From an uncultured Prevotellaceae bacterium (lineage in GTDB: Bacteria; Bacteroidota; Bacteroidia; Bacteroidales; Bacteroidaceae), in the NCBI GenBank assembly GCA_902780025.1, contig CACZDV010000028.1:1-39233 (forward strand): a stretch of DNA of 39,233 nt. The letters are read 5' to 3'. The position numbers and the translations under genes are program-made. Positions within the stretch are counted from its first letter, which is position 1; each line of letters begins with the position of its first letter. The notes beneath the pieces were generated by a model. That model worked only from the letters and a program-made list of their open reading frames with translations. It did no database searches and was not told the origin of the DNA. Below, in pieces: positions 31,814 through 39,224 of this stretch.

Positions 31814-33454
31814 ATGGGAAACAAGTCGCACATATTCGGTTATCTGCTGGGACTGCTTATCTTTGTGATTGGCATTCCGGCTTTGATGTGGCTGGTATCA
31901 GGACGGCCCTGGCCATACGCGCCTGATTCAGCAGTACTATGCGTAGTCAGTTTGATTCTTGCAGTCTGTGGACTGGCACTCAGCATCTACAGCATTATCT
32001 ATATGCGCATCGTCGGCAAGGGCAATCCCTTTGATGCCTACGGCCATGAGGTGGCTCCGCGAACAAAGCATCTGATGACCAGCGGCCCATATCGTCTGTG
32101 CCGTAATCCGATGCTCGTAGGCATCTATATCTATGATGCAGGTGTCCTCGTCTGGCTTTGGTCAGTCCTGCCGCTGCTTATTGTCTTGGCAGAGGTAATC
32201 CTGCTAACCCTGCAAGTCGGTAGTGAAGAAAAGCGTCTGGAAAAGGATTTCGGACGGGAATATCTCGATTATAAGAAACGAGTCGGGAGGTATAGGTTTT
32301 GGATATTATTTGCCGTCCTTACCTTTTGCGGGACGGCCAGCTTCGCCTCATGCTCTTCAAATGAGTATAATGCTACAGAGCAGAGCAACATAACAACTAT
32401 TGCCGATAAGGTTTGGGCTTTCAGTCAGGCCCATCCAGACGGATTCACTATTGACATCCGCACGATGACGGAGCCGACTGAAGGAATTGCAGTCAGCTAT
32501 GCAGCTACTCAGAACAGCCACAGTCGTGACCAGCTCGACAAGGTTATTAGCCACGCCTTGCAGCACGAAGGCTATGTAGGCGGTTGGTACAATAGTGAGG
32601 ATGGTCTTTACTACTTTGACAGTACAACGCTATTCCCGGAGAACGACCTGAAAGGTGCTGTCCAGTTCGGGAAGGAGAACGGTCAATACTCAGTTTCCAT
32701 CCTGTCGACCTATACGGATATTCCCTGCAATGGCAAAGTAGCGGAAATCCTGGATCGAGGAACTATCCTCTTTGGTACTACTGGTGACTACCGTCCGTTA
32801 TCCTTCAGAGAGGCAAATGGCACTTATTGGGGCTTTGGTATTGAGGTTGCAAAGGAAATAGCGAATAAGTTGGGGGTAAACATTGAGTTCAAAAAGACAT
32901 CATGGCCTACGTTGACGGCAGATGTATTGACGGAGCCTCAGCTGTTCGACCTCGCTATTGGCGGCATCACCATCACCGACGCCCGGCGTGAGACCATGCT
33001 GATGAGTGATGGTTATCTGGCTAACGGCAAGACCATCCTATGCAGAGCTTCAGAGGCAAGCCGCTACAAGTCGCTGGCCGACATCGACAAGCCCGAAGTC
33101 CGCGTGATGGTGAATCCTGGGGGACTGAATGAGAAGTTTGCCAACGAGAACCTGACTCATGCCAACATCGTCGTTCACCAGAAGAACGAGGAAATACCAA
33201 CACTTGTTGCTGAAGGTCAAGCCGACGTGATGATAACAGAGATAACAGAGGCTCCCTATTATGTGCAGACGGACACCCGTCTCGCAGCCCCACTGTTGAA
33301 CGCTCCCTTTACTCATGGTGAAATTGGTGTGCTCATGCAGAAAGGGCAGGAGGATCTGTTACAGATGGTGAACAATGTCATAAGCCAAATGAAGAAAGAT
33401 GGTTCTCTCCGCAAACTGCATGAGAAGTACGGACTTGTGTATGCCTACGAATAA
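31814..33454 (+). CDS. Fusion: ICMT-like membrane methyltransferase + unknown domain + PheC-like periplasmic dehydratase/solute-binding domain
   Basis: 546 residues in one frame. Residues 1-160: membrane methyltransferase of the isoprenylcysteine/phospholipid type, with helices 8-28 and 41-65, motif GPYRLCRNPMLVG (91-103) and EEKRLEKDFGREYLDYKK (138-155). Residues 163-180 (WILFAVLTFCGTASFASC) look like a lipoprotein signal with lipobox FASC. Residues about 195-300 are an unrecognised domain with GIAVSYAATQNSHSRDQLD and YVGGWYNSEDGLYYFDS. Residues 310-546 are a bacterial solute-binding fold close to cyclohexadienyl dehydratase PheC: FGTTGDYRPLSF, TSWPTLTAD, FDLAIGGITITDARRE, VNPGGLNEKFANENL, GQADVMITE. 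No internal start with a good ribosome site is seen near 32291-32360. PheC converts arogenate or prephenate; binding-protein roles are the alternative. Confidence 0.8.
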   Translation: MGNKSHIFGYLLGLLIFVIGIPALMWLVSGRPWPYAPDSAVLCVVSLILAVCGLALSIYSIIYMRIVGKGNPFDAYGHEVAPRTKHLMTSGPYRLCRNPMLVGIYIYDAGVLVWLWSVLPLLIVLAEVILLTLQVGSEEKRLEKDFGREYLDYKKRVGRYRFWILFAVLTFCGTASFASCSSNEYNATEQSNITTIADKVWAFSQAHPDGFTIDIRTMTEPTEGIAVSYAATQNSHSRDQLDKVISHALQHEGYVGGWYNSEDGLYYFDSTTLFPENDLKGAVQFGKENGQYSVSILSTYTDIPCNGKVAEILDRGTILFGTTGDYRPLSFREANGTYWGFGIEVAKEIANKLGVNIEFKKTSWPTLTADVLTEPQLFDLAIGGITITDARRETMLMSDGYLANGKTILCRASEASRYKSLADIDKPEVRVMVNPGGLNEKFANENLTHANIVVHQKNEEIPTLVAEGQADVMITEITEAPYYVQTDTRLAAPLLNAPFTHGEIGVLMQKGQEDLLQMVNNVISQMKKDGSLRKLHEKYGLVYAYE

Positions 33455-33503
33455 GATAGAGATATGGAGAATCCTGAAGAGCCGCTCAGTATGCCATAGT
33501 TCT

Positions 33504-34232
33504 TTAATTTGTTATCAAAATTGTGAATCCGCTGATGCAGATGTAGGCATAGACGATGTAGCGGAAGATGCGGTTGGGAATATGTTTGAAGACGTAGGCA
33601 CCCAGCATCGTGCCGATAATGACACCGCCAAGACCATAGAGATAATCAACGGCGACAGTCGTAGTAAAGAAACCGTTATAGGCTCTTACGCCAGTCATCA
33701 TCAAATTGCCAATCAAGAAATAGGTCTGAGCCATTGCCATGTAATGCTCCTTCGTCGGCTCACTCTGGATGAAGTAAAGCACGGCGGGCGGGCCTTGCAT
33801 GCCAAAGAAACCGCCCATCAGTCCGCTCAATGTTCCTGCGCCAACCTGCACTTTCTTTGTCGTCGGTAGTTTTATGCGCTGACTGAAAAGCATGAAATAG
33901 ATACTGATTAGGATGAGTGCCACACCAAGAATTCGACGAAGAATGTGGTCTTCAATGCGTGTCAAGGCAAAGATGGCAATGGTCGAGACAACGATAAACG
34001 TCAGCAGAATCGGCCAAAGCCTACTCCATGTGACATAGCTTCGCAATCGCCATACGATAGCCGCAGAAGTGGTAATAGCCAACAGTCCTGAAAGTGTCGT
34101 TGCCTCGCCATAGCTTGGCATCAGGAACGGCAGCATCGTCATGATGAAGATGCCGAAACCGAAACCTGTGGTGCGCTGGATGAAACTCGCGCCGATGCTC
34201 AGCAGGAAGATGGAGAGGACGATGCTGCTCAT
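33504..34232 (-). CDS. TauE/SafE (TSUP) family transporter
   Basis: 242 residues, seven or eight hydrophobic segments. Repeat-like halves: SIGASFIQRTTGFGFGIFI and VGAGTLSGLMGGFFGMQGPP, the two pseudo-symmetric motifs of the TSUP family that export sulfite, sulfoacetate or organic acids from the cell. The remaining helices (LLAITTSAAIVW; YLYGLGGVIIGTMLGA) are ordinary. It lies convergent to the fusion gene with 49 bases between. Directly upstream is an SDR remnant. Substrate unknown. Confidence 0.9.
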   Translation of the reverse strand: MSSIVLSIFLLSIGASFIQRTTGFGFGIFIMTMLPFLMPSYGEATTLSGLLAITTSAAIVWRLRSYVTWSRLWPILLTFIVVSTIAIFALTRIEDHILRRILGVALILISIYFMLFSQRIKLPTTKKVQVGAGTLSGLMGGFFGMQGPPAVLYFIQSEPTKEHYMAMAQTYFLIGNLMMTGVRAYNGFFTTTVAVDYLYGLGGVIIGTMLGAYVFKHIPNRIFRYIVYAYICISGFTILITN

Positions 34233-34234
34233 TG

Positions 34235-34388
34235 TTATAATTTAAATCTGCGCCATAGCTATCGCGGAATCCTGCGCCCGGAGGCTGTCAACGCATGATA
34301 TTTCCAGTCGAAAATATAGACGTGCTTCTTGTGGTTGATGGCATATACTATATCTTTTGCCACCTTCTCAGGCTGCACCCATCATGGC
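34235..34388 (-). pseudogene. 3' remnant of an SDR gene
   Basis: The minus strand reads PEKVAKDIVYAINHKKHV, YIFDWKYHALTASGRRIPR, a TAG stop, then LWRRFKL and TAA. This aligns with the last 45 codons of the intact SDR at 29618-30334 (PEAVAKEIVFAINHKKHI onward), with one in-frame nonsense codon where the intact copy has Trp. The similarity ends at about 34388. The missing 5' part is replaced by AT-rich DNA. Confidence 0.75.
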
Positions 34389-34508
34389 TAACAGCATGAT
34401 TGTTGAATACCGTTTCTTCATAGTTTCAATTTCTTTTTGCAGTTAATACTGTTCTTTATTACTTTTACAACAATTTTCGCATAATTTGCACAATATTATC
34501 AATCGTCC

Positions 34509-35834
34509 TTATTTGTTTCTTACGACAATCGCATTTATTAATGCTGATATTTCATTTGCCAAATCCTCATTATTACCAATATGTATCTTTACTAATGGCT
34601 CGGATAACCGATTGACGTTGATATTGACAGTATAATCATGGATGGTTTTATCCTCTCCTTGTTTGAACTCCGTTTTCTGTTTGGCTGTAGCACCACCAAT
34701 AACGGCTCCAGCTACGCCAGCCAACGCTGCACCAACAACAGCTCGTCCAATAGCACTAGCATTGCTTGTGGAGGTTGATGAAGACAGTTCTCCCTTGATT
34801 ACCCTACTATTATCTATGAGGTTGTAACCGATGATTTCATCAAACCTATATTTCACATCATTGATTAAAATAACGAATGATTCCTCATAGACACGTATGC
34901 AATCACGCTTTGAATCATTTGGATTGGAGATTGCCTTAGTACACAAGCCATAACAGGCTTTATATTCATCTATCTTTCTCAACCTTTCATCTTCATCTTT
35001 TTTCTTTTGAAATATGATTCGTTCTTCCATCTCCTTACTTTTTTCTTTTTCTACCTGATTCATTTTCGAATTGGTAATAAAAAAAGTAATGAAAGCACCA
35101 AATACAAAAAGAAATGCAAAGACAATAATAATCCATTTAGCTATTCTGATGAGTTGATTAATTCTGACAACTGATTCTATTTCCTCTTGTCGTATCTTAA
35201 AATTCTTTTTGTTAACATATCTATATTCGATAGTCATTTCCTCCGAATATATGTTATTATGACATGCTAGTGAAACCATCTTTTCAGGACTATCCCAACA
35301 AAGAATAAATTCTTTAATCTCATGCGAAGTAACTAGACCTATAATACTTAATGTATCAATAATATTTTTATCGTTAATTAATTGTCTTTCTTCCGAATGA
35401 TAACGTTCACAAATTATAATAGAAGTTGGACTACCGTATTCCTTTCTTAGTGAATCTTGTACATTTAAATAATAACCAATACTACCAATTAGAGAATCAC
35501 TAGATACATTCTTCGAAAACTCGTCATCTAAGTAAGAATGGTAATCCCATTTATACAAGTAAGAAGATACTATTTTCGATTTGGGACTATAATCAATTAT
35601 TGTTCTACCATCCAAGGTTTTGTCATAATAGGTAGTTGTGTCATTATTAACAAGTTGCTCCAAATACACTTTTTGAAATCCTTTATCCTCTAGATATTTG
35701 TCAAGTTCTTCATAAGTGGAAGAGTCATTGACTTTAAAAAGTTTTTGGTGAAATCCTTGAGACCTCACAATAATTGGAACTATAACTAGTATTAACAATA
35801 ATGCAATTTTAATTCGAAAACTACCCATTTTCAT
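34509..35834 (-). CDS. AT-rich membrane protein of unknown function
   Basis: 441 residues. Signal-like N-terminus (FRIKIALLLILVIVPIIV, to about 25), a long Ser/Tyr/Asp-rich extracytoplasmic part, one clear transmembrane helix (about 231-255, AKWIIIVFAFLFVFGAFITF), then a charged coiled coil (KEKSKEMEERIIFQKKKDED), and a C-terminal segment with a glycine zipper (AIGRAVVGAALAGVAGAVIG) followed by beta strands (DYTVNINVNRLSEPLVKIHI). Base composition is visibly richer in A/T than all neighbours, with many ATA, AAT and TTA codons, which points to horizontal acquisition. No known family comes to mind. It lies beside a HEPN/MNT pair and an SDR remnant. Confidence 0.75.
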   Translation of the reverse strand: MKMGSFRIKIALLLILVIVPIIVRSQGFHQKLFKVNDSSTYEELDKYLEDKGFQKVYLEQLVNNDTTTYYDKTLDGRTIIDYSPKSKIVSSYLYKWDYHSYLDDEFSKNVSSDSLIGSIGYYLNVQDSLRKEYGSPTSIIICERYHSEERQLINDKNIIDTLSIIGLVTSHEIKEFILCWDSPEKMVSLACHNNIYSEEMTIEYRYVNKKNFKIRQEEIESVVRINQLIRIAKWIIIVFAFLFVFGAFITFFITNSKMNQVEKEKSKEMEERIIFQKKKDEDERLRKIDEYKACYGLCTKAISNPNDSKRDCIRVYEESFVILINDVKYRFDEIIGYNLIDNSRVIKGELSSSTSTSNASAIGRAVVGAALAGVAGAVIGGATAKQKTEFKQGEDKTIHDYTVNINVNRLSEPLVKIHIGNNEDLANEISALINAIVVRNK

Positions 35835-35895
35835 ATCTCATTGGCTTTTTGGCAATATCTGTTTATAGGGTTCGACTTTGCTATATTATTTCGTT

Positions 35896-36303
35896 CTATT
35901 TGTCTTCTAATAGTTCTTTTATCCTACTAATGAACGCCTCAGCTTTCGGAGTATATTCTTCAGACATTTCTTTATCGCAATAGACGAAGTCATCGTAGTC
36001 ACCAGTGTGGCGGATTTCAAATAGACGACTGAATGTCTTTCCGTGTTGTATGTCCAACAATCCTTTTGAAACGAAATGTAGGCCAAGCATTGTTTTCACA
36101 CCTGCATGTGATGCCGTTACGATGCCGTTGGCAACCAAAAGAGCCAATGCCGCATAGAAGCAGGCATAATACAGACGATTCATAGTCGCGTTGTAGTAAC
36201 CTTCACCAGCCAGCAACCTTGCTTCAGCAATGGCTTCGTCAGCGCGTTTAAGCCTATAAAGTACAAGTGACGCCCTACTCTGCTCATCTAATATCTCATT
36301 CAT
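35896..36303 (-). CDS. HEPN-domain protein (probable toxin of HEPN/MNT pair)
   Basis: 135 residues, all helical. ARLLAGEGYYNATMNRLYYA, CFYAALALLVANGI and the HxGVKTMLGLHFV segment are typical of HEPN proteins of the UPF0332/HepT type. RLFEIRH at 93-99 can be read as the Rx4-6H ribonuclease motif of HEPN toxins, followed by TGDYDDF. It probably cleaves or otherwise attacks RNA unless held by its partner. The start overlaps the end of the MNT gene (ATGA), meaning tight coupling. Toxin activity is inferred from the family. Confidence 0.8.
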   Translation of the reverse strand: MNEILDEQSRASLVLYRLKRADEAIAEARLLAGEGYYNATMNRLYYACFYAALALLVANGIVTASHAGVKTMLGLHFVSKGLLDIQHGKTFSRLFEIRHTGDYDDFVYCDKEMSEEYTPKAEAFISRIKELLEDK

Positions 36304-36614
36304 AGCCTTATACCTTCGTTCATTACATTAATATAGAATGGTGTCTTGAAGGGACGGTTCTCCCATTGTTTGCGCAACATAATCATAGGACTGACGAGGA
36401 CACCTGTTGCCAGCTCAATGGCATAGAGCTCACCTGATAGTTCGTCCTCATGCTTCAGATCACGTTTGTCGCCGTCGAGCAGAATCAGTACGTCAATATC
36501 GCTGTCCTCACGGGCATCGCCACGAGCCTCTGAGCCATAGAGGATAGCCGTTGCCGTAGGGGCAACGCGCCGTATGGCCTGACTGATTTGATTTACTACT
36601 TCCGTTCGTCTCAT
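36300..36614 (-). CDS. MNT-domain nucleotidyltransferase (probable antitoxin)
   Basis: 104 residues. Pol-beta superfamily minimal nucleotidyltransferase: LYGSEARGDA with Gly27 and Ser28, and the metal Asp39/Asp41 in EDSDIDVLILL. In HEPN/MNT systems this protein neutralises the HEPN partner by adding AMP groups near the active site. The ribosome site AGGAA is immediately in front of the ATG, which is unusually close. A -7 box (TATATTTG) lies at 36643-36650 on the minus strand. The two genes form a complete toxin-antitoxin operon. Confidence 0.85.
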   Translation of the reverse strand: MRRTEVVNQISQAIRRVAPTATAILYGSEARGDAREDSDIDVLILLDGDKRDLKHEDELSGELYAIELATGVLVSPMIMLRKQWENRPFKTPFYINVMNEGIRL

Positions 36615-36642
36615 TTCCTGTCAACAGTTATAAAGGACGCTG

Positions 36643-36650
36643 CAAATATA
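36643..36650 (-). promoter_or_regulatory. -7 box for the HEPN/MNT operon
   Basis: Minus-strand TATATTTG, about 29 bases before the MNT start. No TTTG -33 element. Confidence 0.45.
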
Positions 36651-36755
36651 CACAATTATTTTGAAATACGATGCAGAAAAGCGAAAAAGTAATAAAATAA
36701 TCGCGTTATTGCCTTTAAGAGCCACGAAAGGATTGGCCTTTACGGTTGTTCAGAC

Positions 36756-36931
36756 GTAGGAAGCGGGGAGCAAGGACGTTGGAAGCGGGGAGCAAGGGCG
36801 CCGCAGACGGGGATTTAAGCCGTACCTAAGCGGGAGAAAGGACGTACCATACGTATCAGCAGCGGACGGGGAAATAATCAGCAGCGCCCGCTGCTGATAT
36901 CGGCAGCGGGCGGGGACGAATTCGGCAGCGG
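36756..36931. repeat. 22-bp periodic array, eight units, with a 22-bp palindrome
   Basis: Units start at 36756, 36778, 36800, 36822, 36844, 36866, 36888 and 36910. Units 1, 2 and 4 share GGAAGCGGGGAGCAAGGAC-like sequence; units 5-8 end in ATCRGCAGCGG at the same offset. ATCAGCAGCG-CC-CGCTGCTGAT (36877-36898) is a perfect palindrome spanning two units. The 36615-36948 gap contains this array, the -7 box and otherwise no gene. Confidence 0.7.
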
Positions 36932-36948
36932 GCGCTGCGTACCGAGTT

Positions 36949-37584
36949 TTATTCTGAGGGAGTAGTCTTCAGAAGTGTGTAGTGCCAGGTGCGGCCTTCA
37001 CGATAGCGGTGCAGGCGTGGATTGTCGCCTGTGCAAAGGCTGTCGAGATAACGCTGGGCAGACTTGTTTTTCAATCCGCTGAAAACCTGAAAGGCCTTGA
37101 TGGTGATGTATCCGTGACGTACGCTCTTCCGCAGGGCCTCGTCCATCGCCTGCGGGTCGTACATCTGACTATTGCCTACCCTACTCTTCTGACGACGGAA
37201 GCCATCGCGGCTACAATCGGCATCCTTCACAAACTGCTTGGAGGGGATGTACTCGACGCCGCTATACATCACGTCGCGCCCCAGCACCTTTTCCGGGTCG
37301 GTATGCTCGCCCAAGAGCTTCAGCTTGGGAGCAAACGAGCCGAAGGGTGTCTCCACACGACAGCCTTGCTTCAACCACATCGTCGTCACTTCCTCCAGCA
37401 AGCCGAAGAAATGCTTCATCTCGCCCTTGCTGGTGTGGCGGTATTTGGCACAGAACTCGTCGATGGCATCAAGGTCATACTTGTGCTCTATAACGGGCTG
37501 GACATAGAGCAAGGGCTTGCCGTCGTCGCCCTTCGTGGGGCGCGGCTGCAGTTCAAAGAGTATTCCGTCGGTCTTACGTGGCAT
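36949..37584 (-). CDS. HU-like DNA-binding protein with C-terminal extension
   Basis: 211 residues from the ATG at 37584 (the in-frame TTG at 37599 is less likely). The central part (EFCAKYRHTSKGEMKHFFGL, then VTTMWLKQGCRVETPFGSFA) matches the Bacteroidetes HU/IHF-like family. The last 70 residues (YDPQAMDEALRKSVRHGYIT, IKAFQVFSGLKNKSAQRYLD) look like a helix-turn-helix domain fused to it. It may bend DNA and act as a local regulator. A 22-bp periodic array lies just beyond its stop, and a MATE gene is divergent. Confidence 0.8.
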   Translation of the reverse strand: MPRKTDGILFELQPRPTKGDDGKPLLYVQPVIEHKYDLDAIDEFCAKYRHTSKGEMKHFFGLLEEVTTMWLKQGCRVETPFGSFAPKLKLLGEHTDPEKVLGRDVMYSGVEYIPSKQFVKDADCSRDGFRRQKSRVGNSQMYDPQAMDEALRKSVRHGYITIKAFQVFSGLKNKSAQRYLDSLCTGDNPRLHRYREGRTWHYTLLKTTPSE

Positions 37585-37625
37585 AGTGGTTACATTCAAA
37601 TTTTAATTTATTACAAAACTTGCGG

Positions 37626-37663
37626 CAAATATAGCAATAATTTCGCAATTATTCATATCTTTG
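37626..37663. promoter_or_regulatory. Divergent -7 boxes, HU-like and MATE
   Basis: CAAATATA 37626-37633 (leftward) and TATCTTTG 37656-37663 (rightward). Starts are 30 bases apart, without TTTG -33 elements. Confidence 0.55.
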
Positions 37664-37724
37664 CAGATATTATTTGTGAAATCGTATCATTAGGTTTCCA
37701 TTTTAACAGTAATGTAAGACAAGA

Positions 37725-39074
37725 ATGCCCAACCAGTCCCTGAAACGACAGCTACGTGTGCTCACCATCCCGGTATTCATCGAGATGGCGCTGGTGATGC
37801 TACTGGGTGCCGTCGACACCATCATGCTGAGTCGTTATAGCGACAATAGCGTGGCGGCGGTGGGACTCGACAACCAGCTGATCTCGCTCGTGTTCCTCGT
37901 CTATCAGTTCTTCTCGATGGGCGCGGCCATTCTCTGTGCGCAGTACATCGGGGCGGGACTGAGGAAGCGCCTTGTCCAGGTGGTGGGCATGGCATTGATG
38001 GTGAACCTGATGCTCGGACTGACGGTCAGCGCCCTGCTCTTCTTCTACGCAGAGCAACTGCTGCAGTTGATGGGCTTACGACCGGAACTGATGGGCGACG
38101 GACTGGTGTATCTGCGGCTGACGGGCGCCCTGTCGTTCTTCCAGGCGCTGTCGCTGACGTTCTCCGCTTCGTTGCGTAGCGCCGACAAGGTGGTCTATCC
38201 GATGGTGGTGACGGGTATCGTCAACGTGCTGAACATCGTTGGCAATTACGCGCTCATCTTCGGACACTGGGGCTGTCCGCAGTTAGGTGTCGAGGGTGCA
38301 GCCATAGCCACCGCCACCAGCCGTGCCGTCGCCATGATACTGCTTGCCGCCATCCACTTCCGAGTGCATATCCCGCGTTTCCCGCTACGCTATTTCCGTC
38401 CCATCCCCTGGCAGGAGCTTCGGAATCTGCTCTATATCGGCATCCCCGCTATGAGCGAGAACATCAGCTACTGCCTCTCACAGGTGGTCATCACCTACTT
38501 CATCAACCAAATCAGCAACGAGGCGCTGGCCACGCGAACATACTGCCACAACATGATCATGTTCGTCTATCTCTTCTGCATCAGCATCACACAGGGCGGC
38601 GACATCCTTGTGGGACATCTCGTAGGCCAGCGGCGGCATCAGGCAGCCTACGTCCTTGGCAACTACTTCTTCCGCTGGTCGATGATTATTACGCTCATCG
38701 GATCGGCGCTGCTTGCGCTGTTTGGTAAGAGTATCCTTAGCGCCTTCACCGACAATCAGGAAATCATCGTCATGGGCGTATGGGTGCTCGTCATCGACTG
38801 GTTCCTGGAGATTGGGCGCACCTCGAACATCTTTGCCGTCGGGACGCTGCGGGCCACGGGCGATGCCATCTATCCCGTTGTCATCGCCATCATCTTCAAC
38901 TGGAGTATTGCCGTCGGACTAAGCTACATCATCGGCATTCCCCTTGGCTATGGTCTTGTCGGCATGTGGGTTGGCTTTGCCCTCGATGAGAACGTCCGCG
39001 GCATTATCCTCATGCGCCGCTGGCGTTCGGGCAAGTGGAAGGGAAAGGGGTTTGTGAAGGAGAGAAGTATTTAG
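37725..39074 (+). CDS. MATE-family multidrug exporter
   Basis: 449 residues, the usual length, with twelve hydrophobic helices. The N-terminal half has VFIEMALVMLLGAVDTIMLS and the SDNSVAAVGLDNQLI turn, and the C-terminal half has YIGIPAMSENISYCLSQVV and TQGGDILVGHLVGQRR, which are the two pseudo-symmetric halves of MATE transporters. It uses a sodium or proton gradient to pump cationic drugs and metabolites out of the cell. A -7 box at 37656-37663 precedes it by about 60 bases. Substrate unknown. No terminator is visible before the repeats at 39125. Confidence 0.92.
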   Translation: MPNQSLKRQLRVLTIPVFIEMALVMLLGAVDTIMLSRYSDNSVAAVGLDNQLISLVFLVYQFFSMGAAILCAQYIGAGLRKRLVQVVGMALMVNLMLGLTVSALLFFYAEQLLQLMGLRPELMGDGLVYLRLTGALSFFQALSLTFSASLRSADKVVYPMVVTGIVNVLNIVGNYALIFGHWGCPQLGVEGAAIATATSRAVAMILLAAIHFRVHIPRFPLRYFRPIPWQELRNLLYIGIPAMSENISYCLSQVVITYFINQISNEALATRTYCHNMIMFVYLFCISITQGGDILVGHLVGQRRHQAAYVLGNYFFRWSMIITLIGSALLALFGKSILSAFTDNQEIIVMGVWVLVIDWFLEIGRTSNIFAVGTLRATGDAIYPVVIAIIFNWSIAVGLSYIIGIPLGYGLVGMWVGFALDENVRGIILMRRWRSGKWKGKGFVKERSI

Positions 39075-39124
39075 ATAGTAACTTTTATAATTAATCATTC
39101 AAGTTTCGCATTCGCTCACCTTAA

Positions 39125-39224
39125 GAAGTTAGAGGAAGTTAGAGGAAGTTCTTCGCAAGCGAAGCGAGCAAGCTCGAGCGAGAAGAAGTTCTTTGCAAGC
39201 AAAGCGAGCAAACTCGAGCGAGAG
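39125..39224. repeat. 10-bp and 40-bp tandem repeats at window end
   Basis: GAAGTTAGAG/GAAGTTAGAG (39125-39144) is followed by two 40-base units (39145-39184 and 39185-39224). Unit 1 has CTTCGCAAGCGAAG and unit 2 has CTTTGCAAGCAAAG; both are hairpins, with the inner C-G pair of one replaced by T-A in the other. The array may continue past the window. Confidence 0.75.

Noticed and set aside
29618-34388. Genomic island with SDR 3' end as attachment-site duplication
   Set aside because: Both SDR copies are in the same orientation with the intact gene's 5' part inside the block, and no integrase gene is visible; decay of a tandem paralog is simpler.
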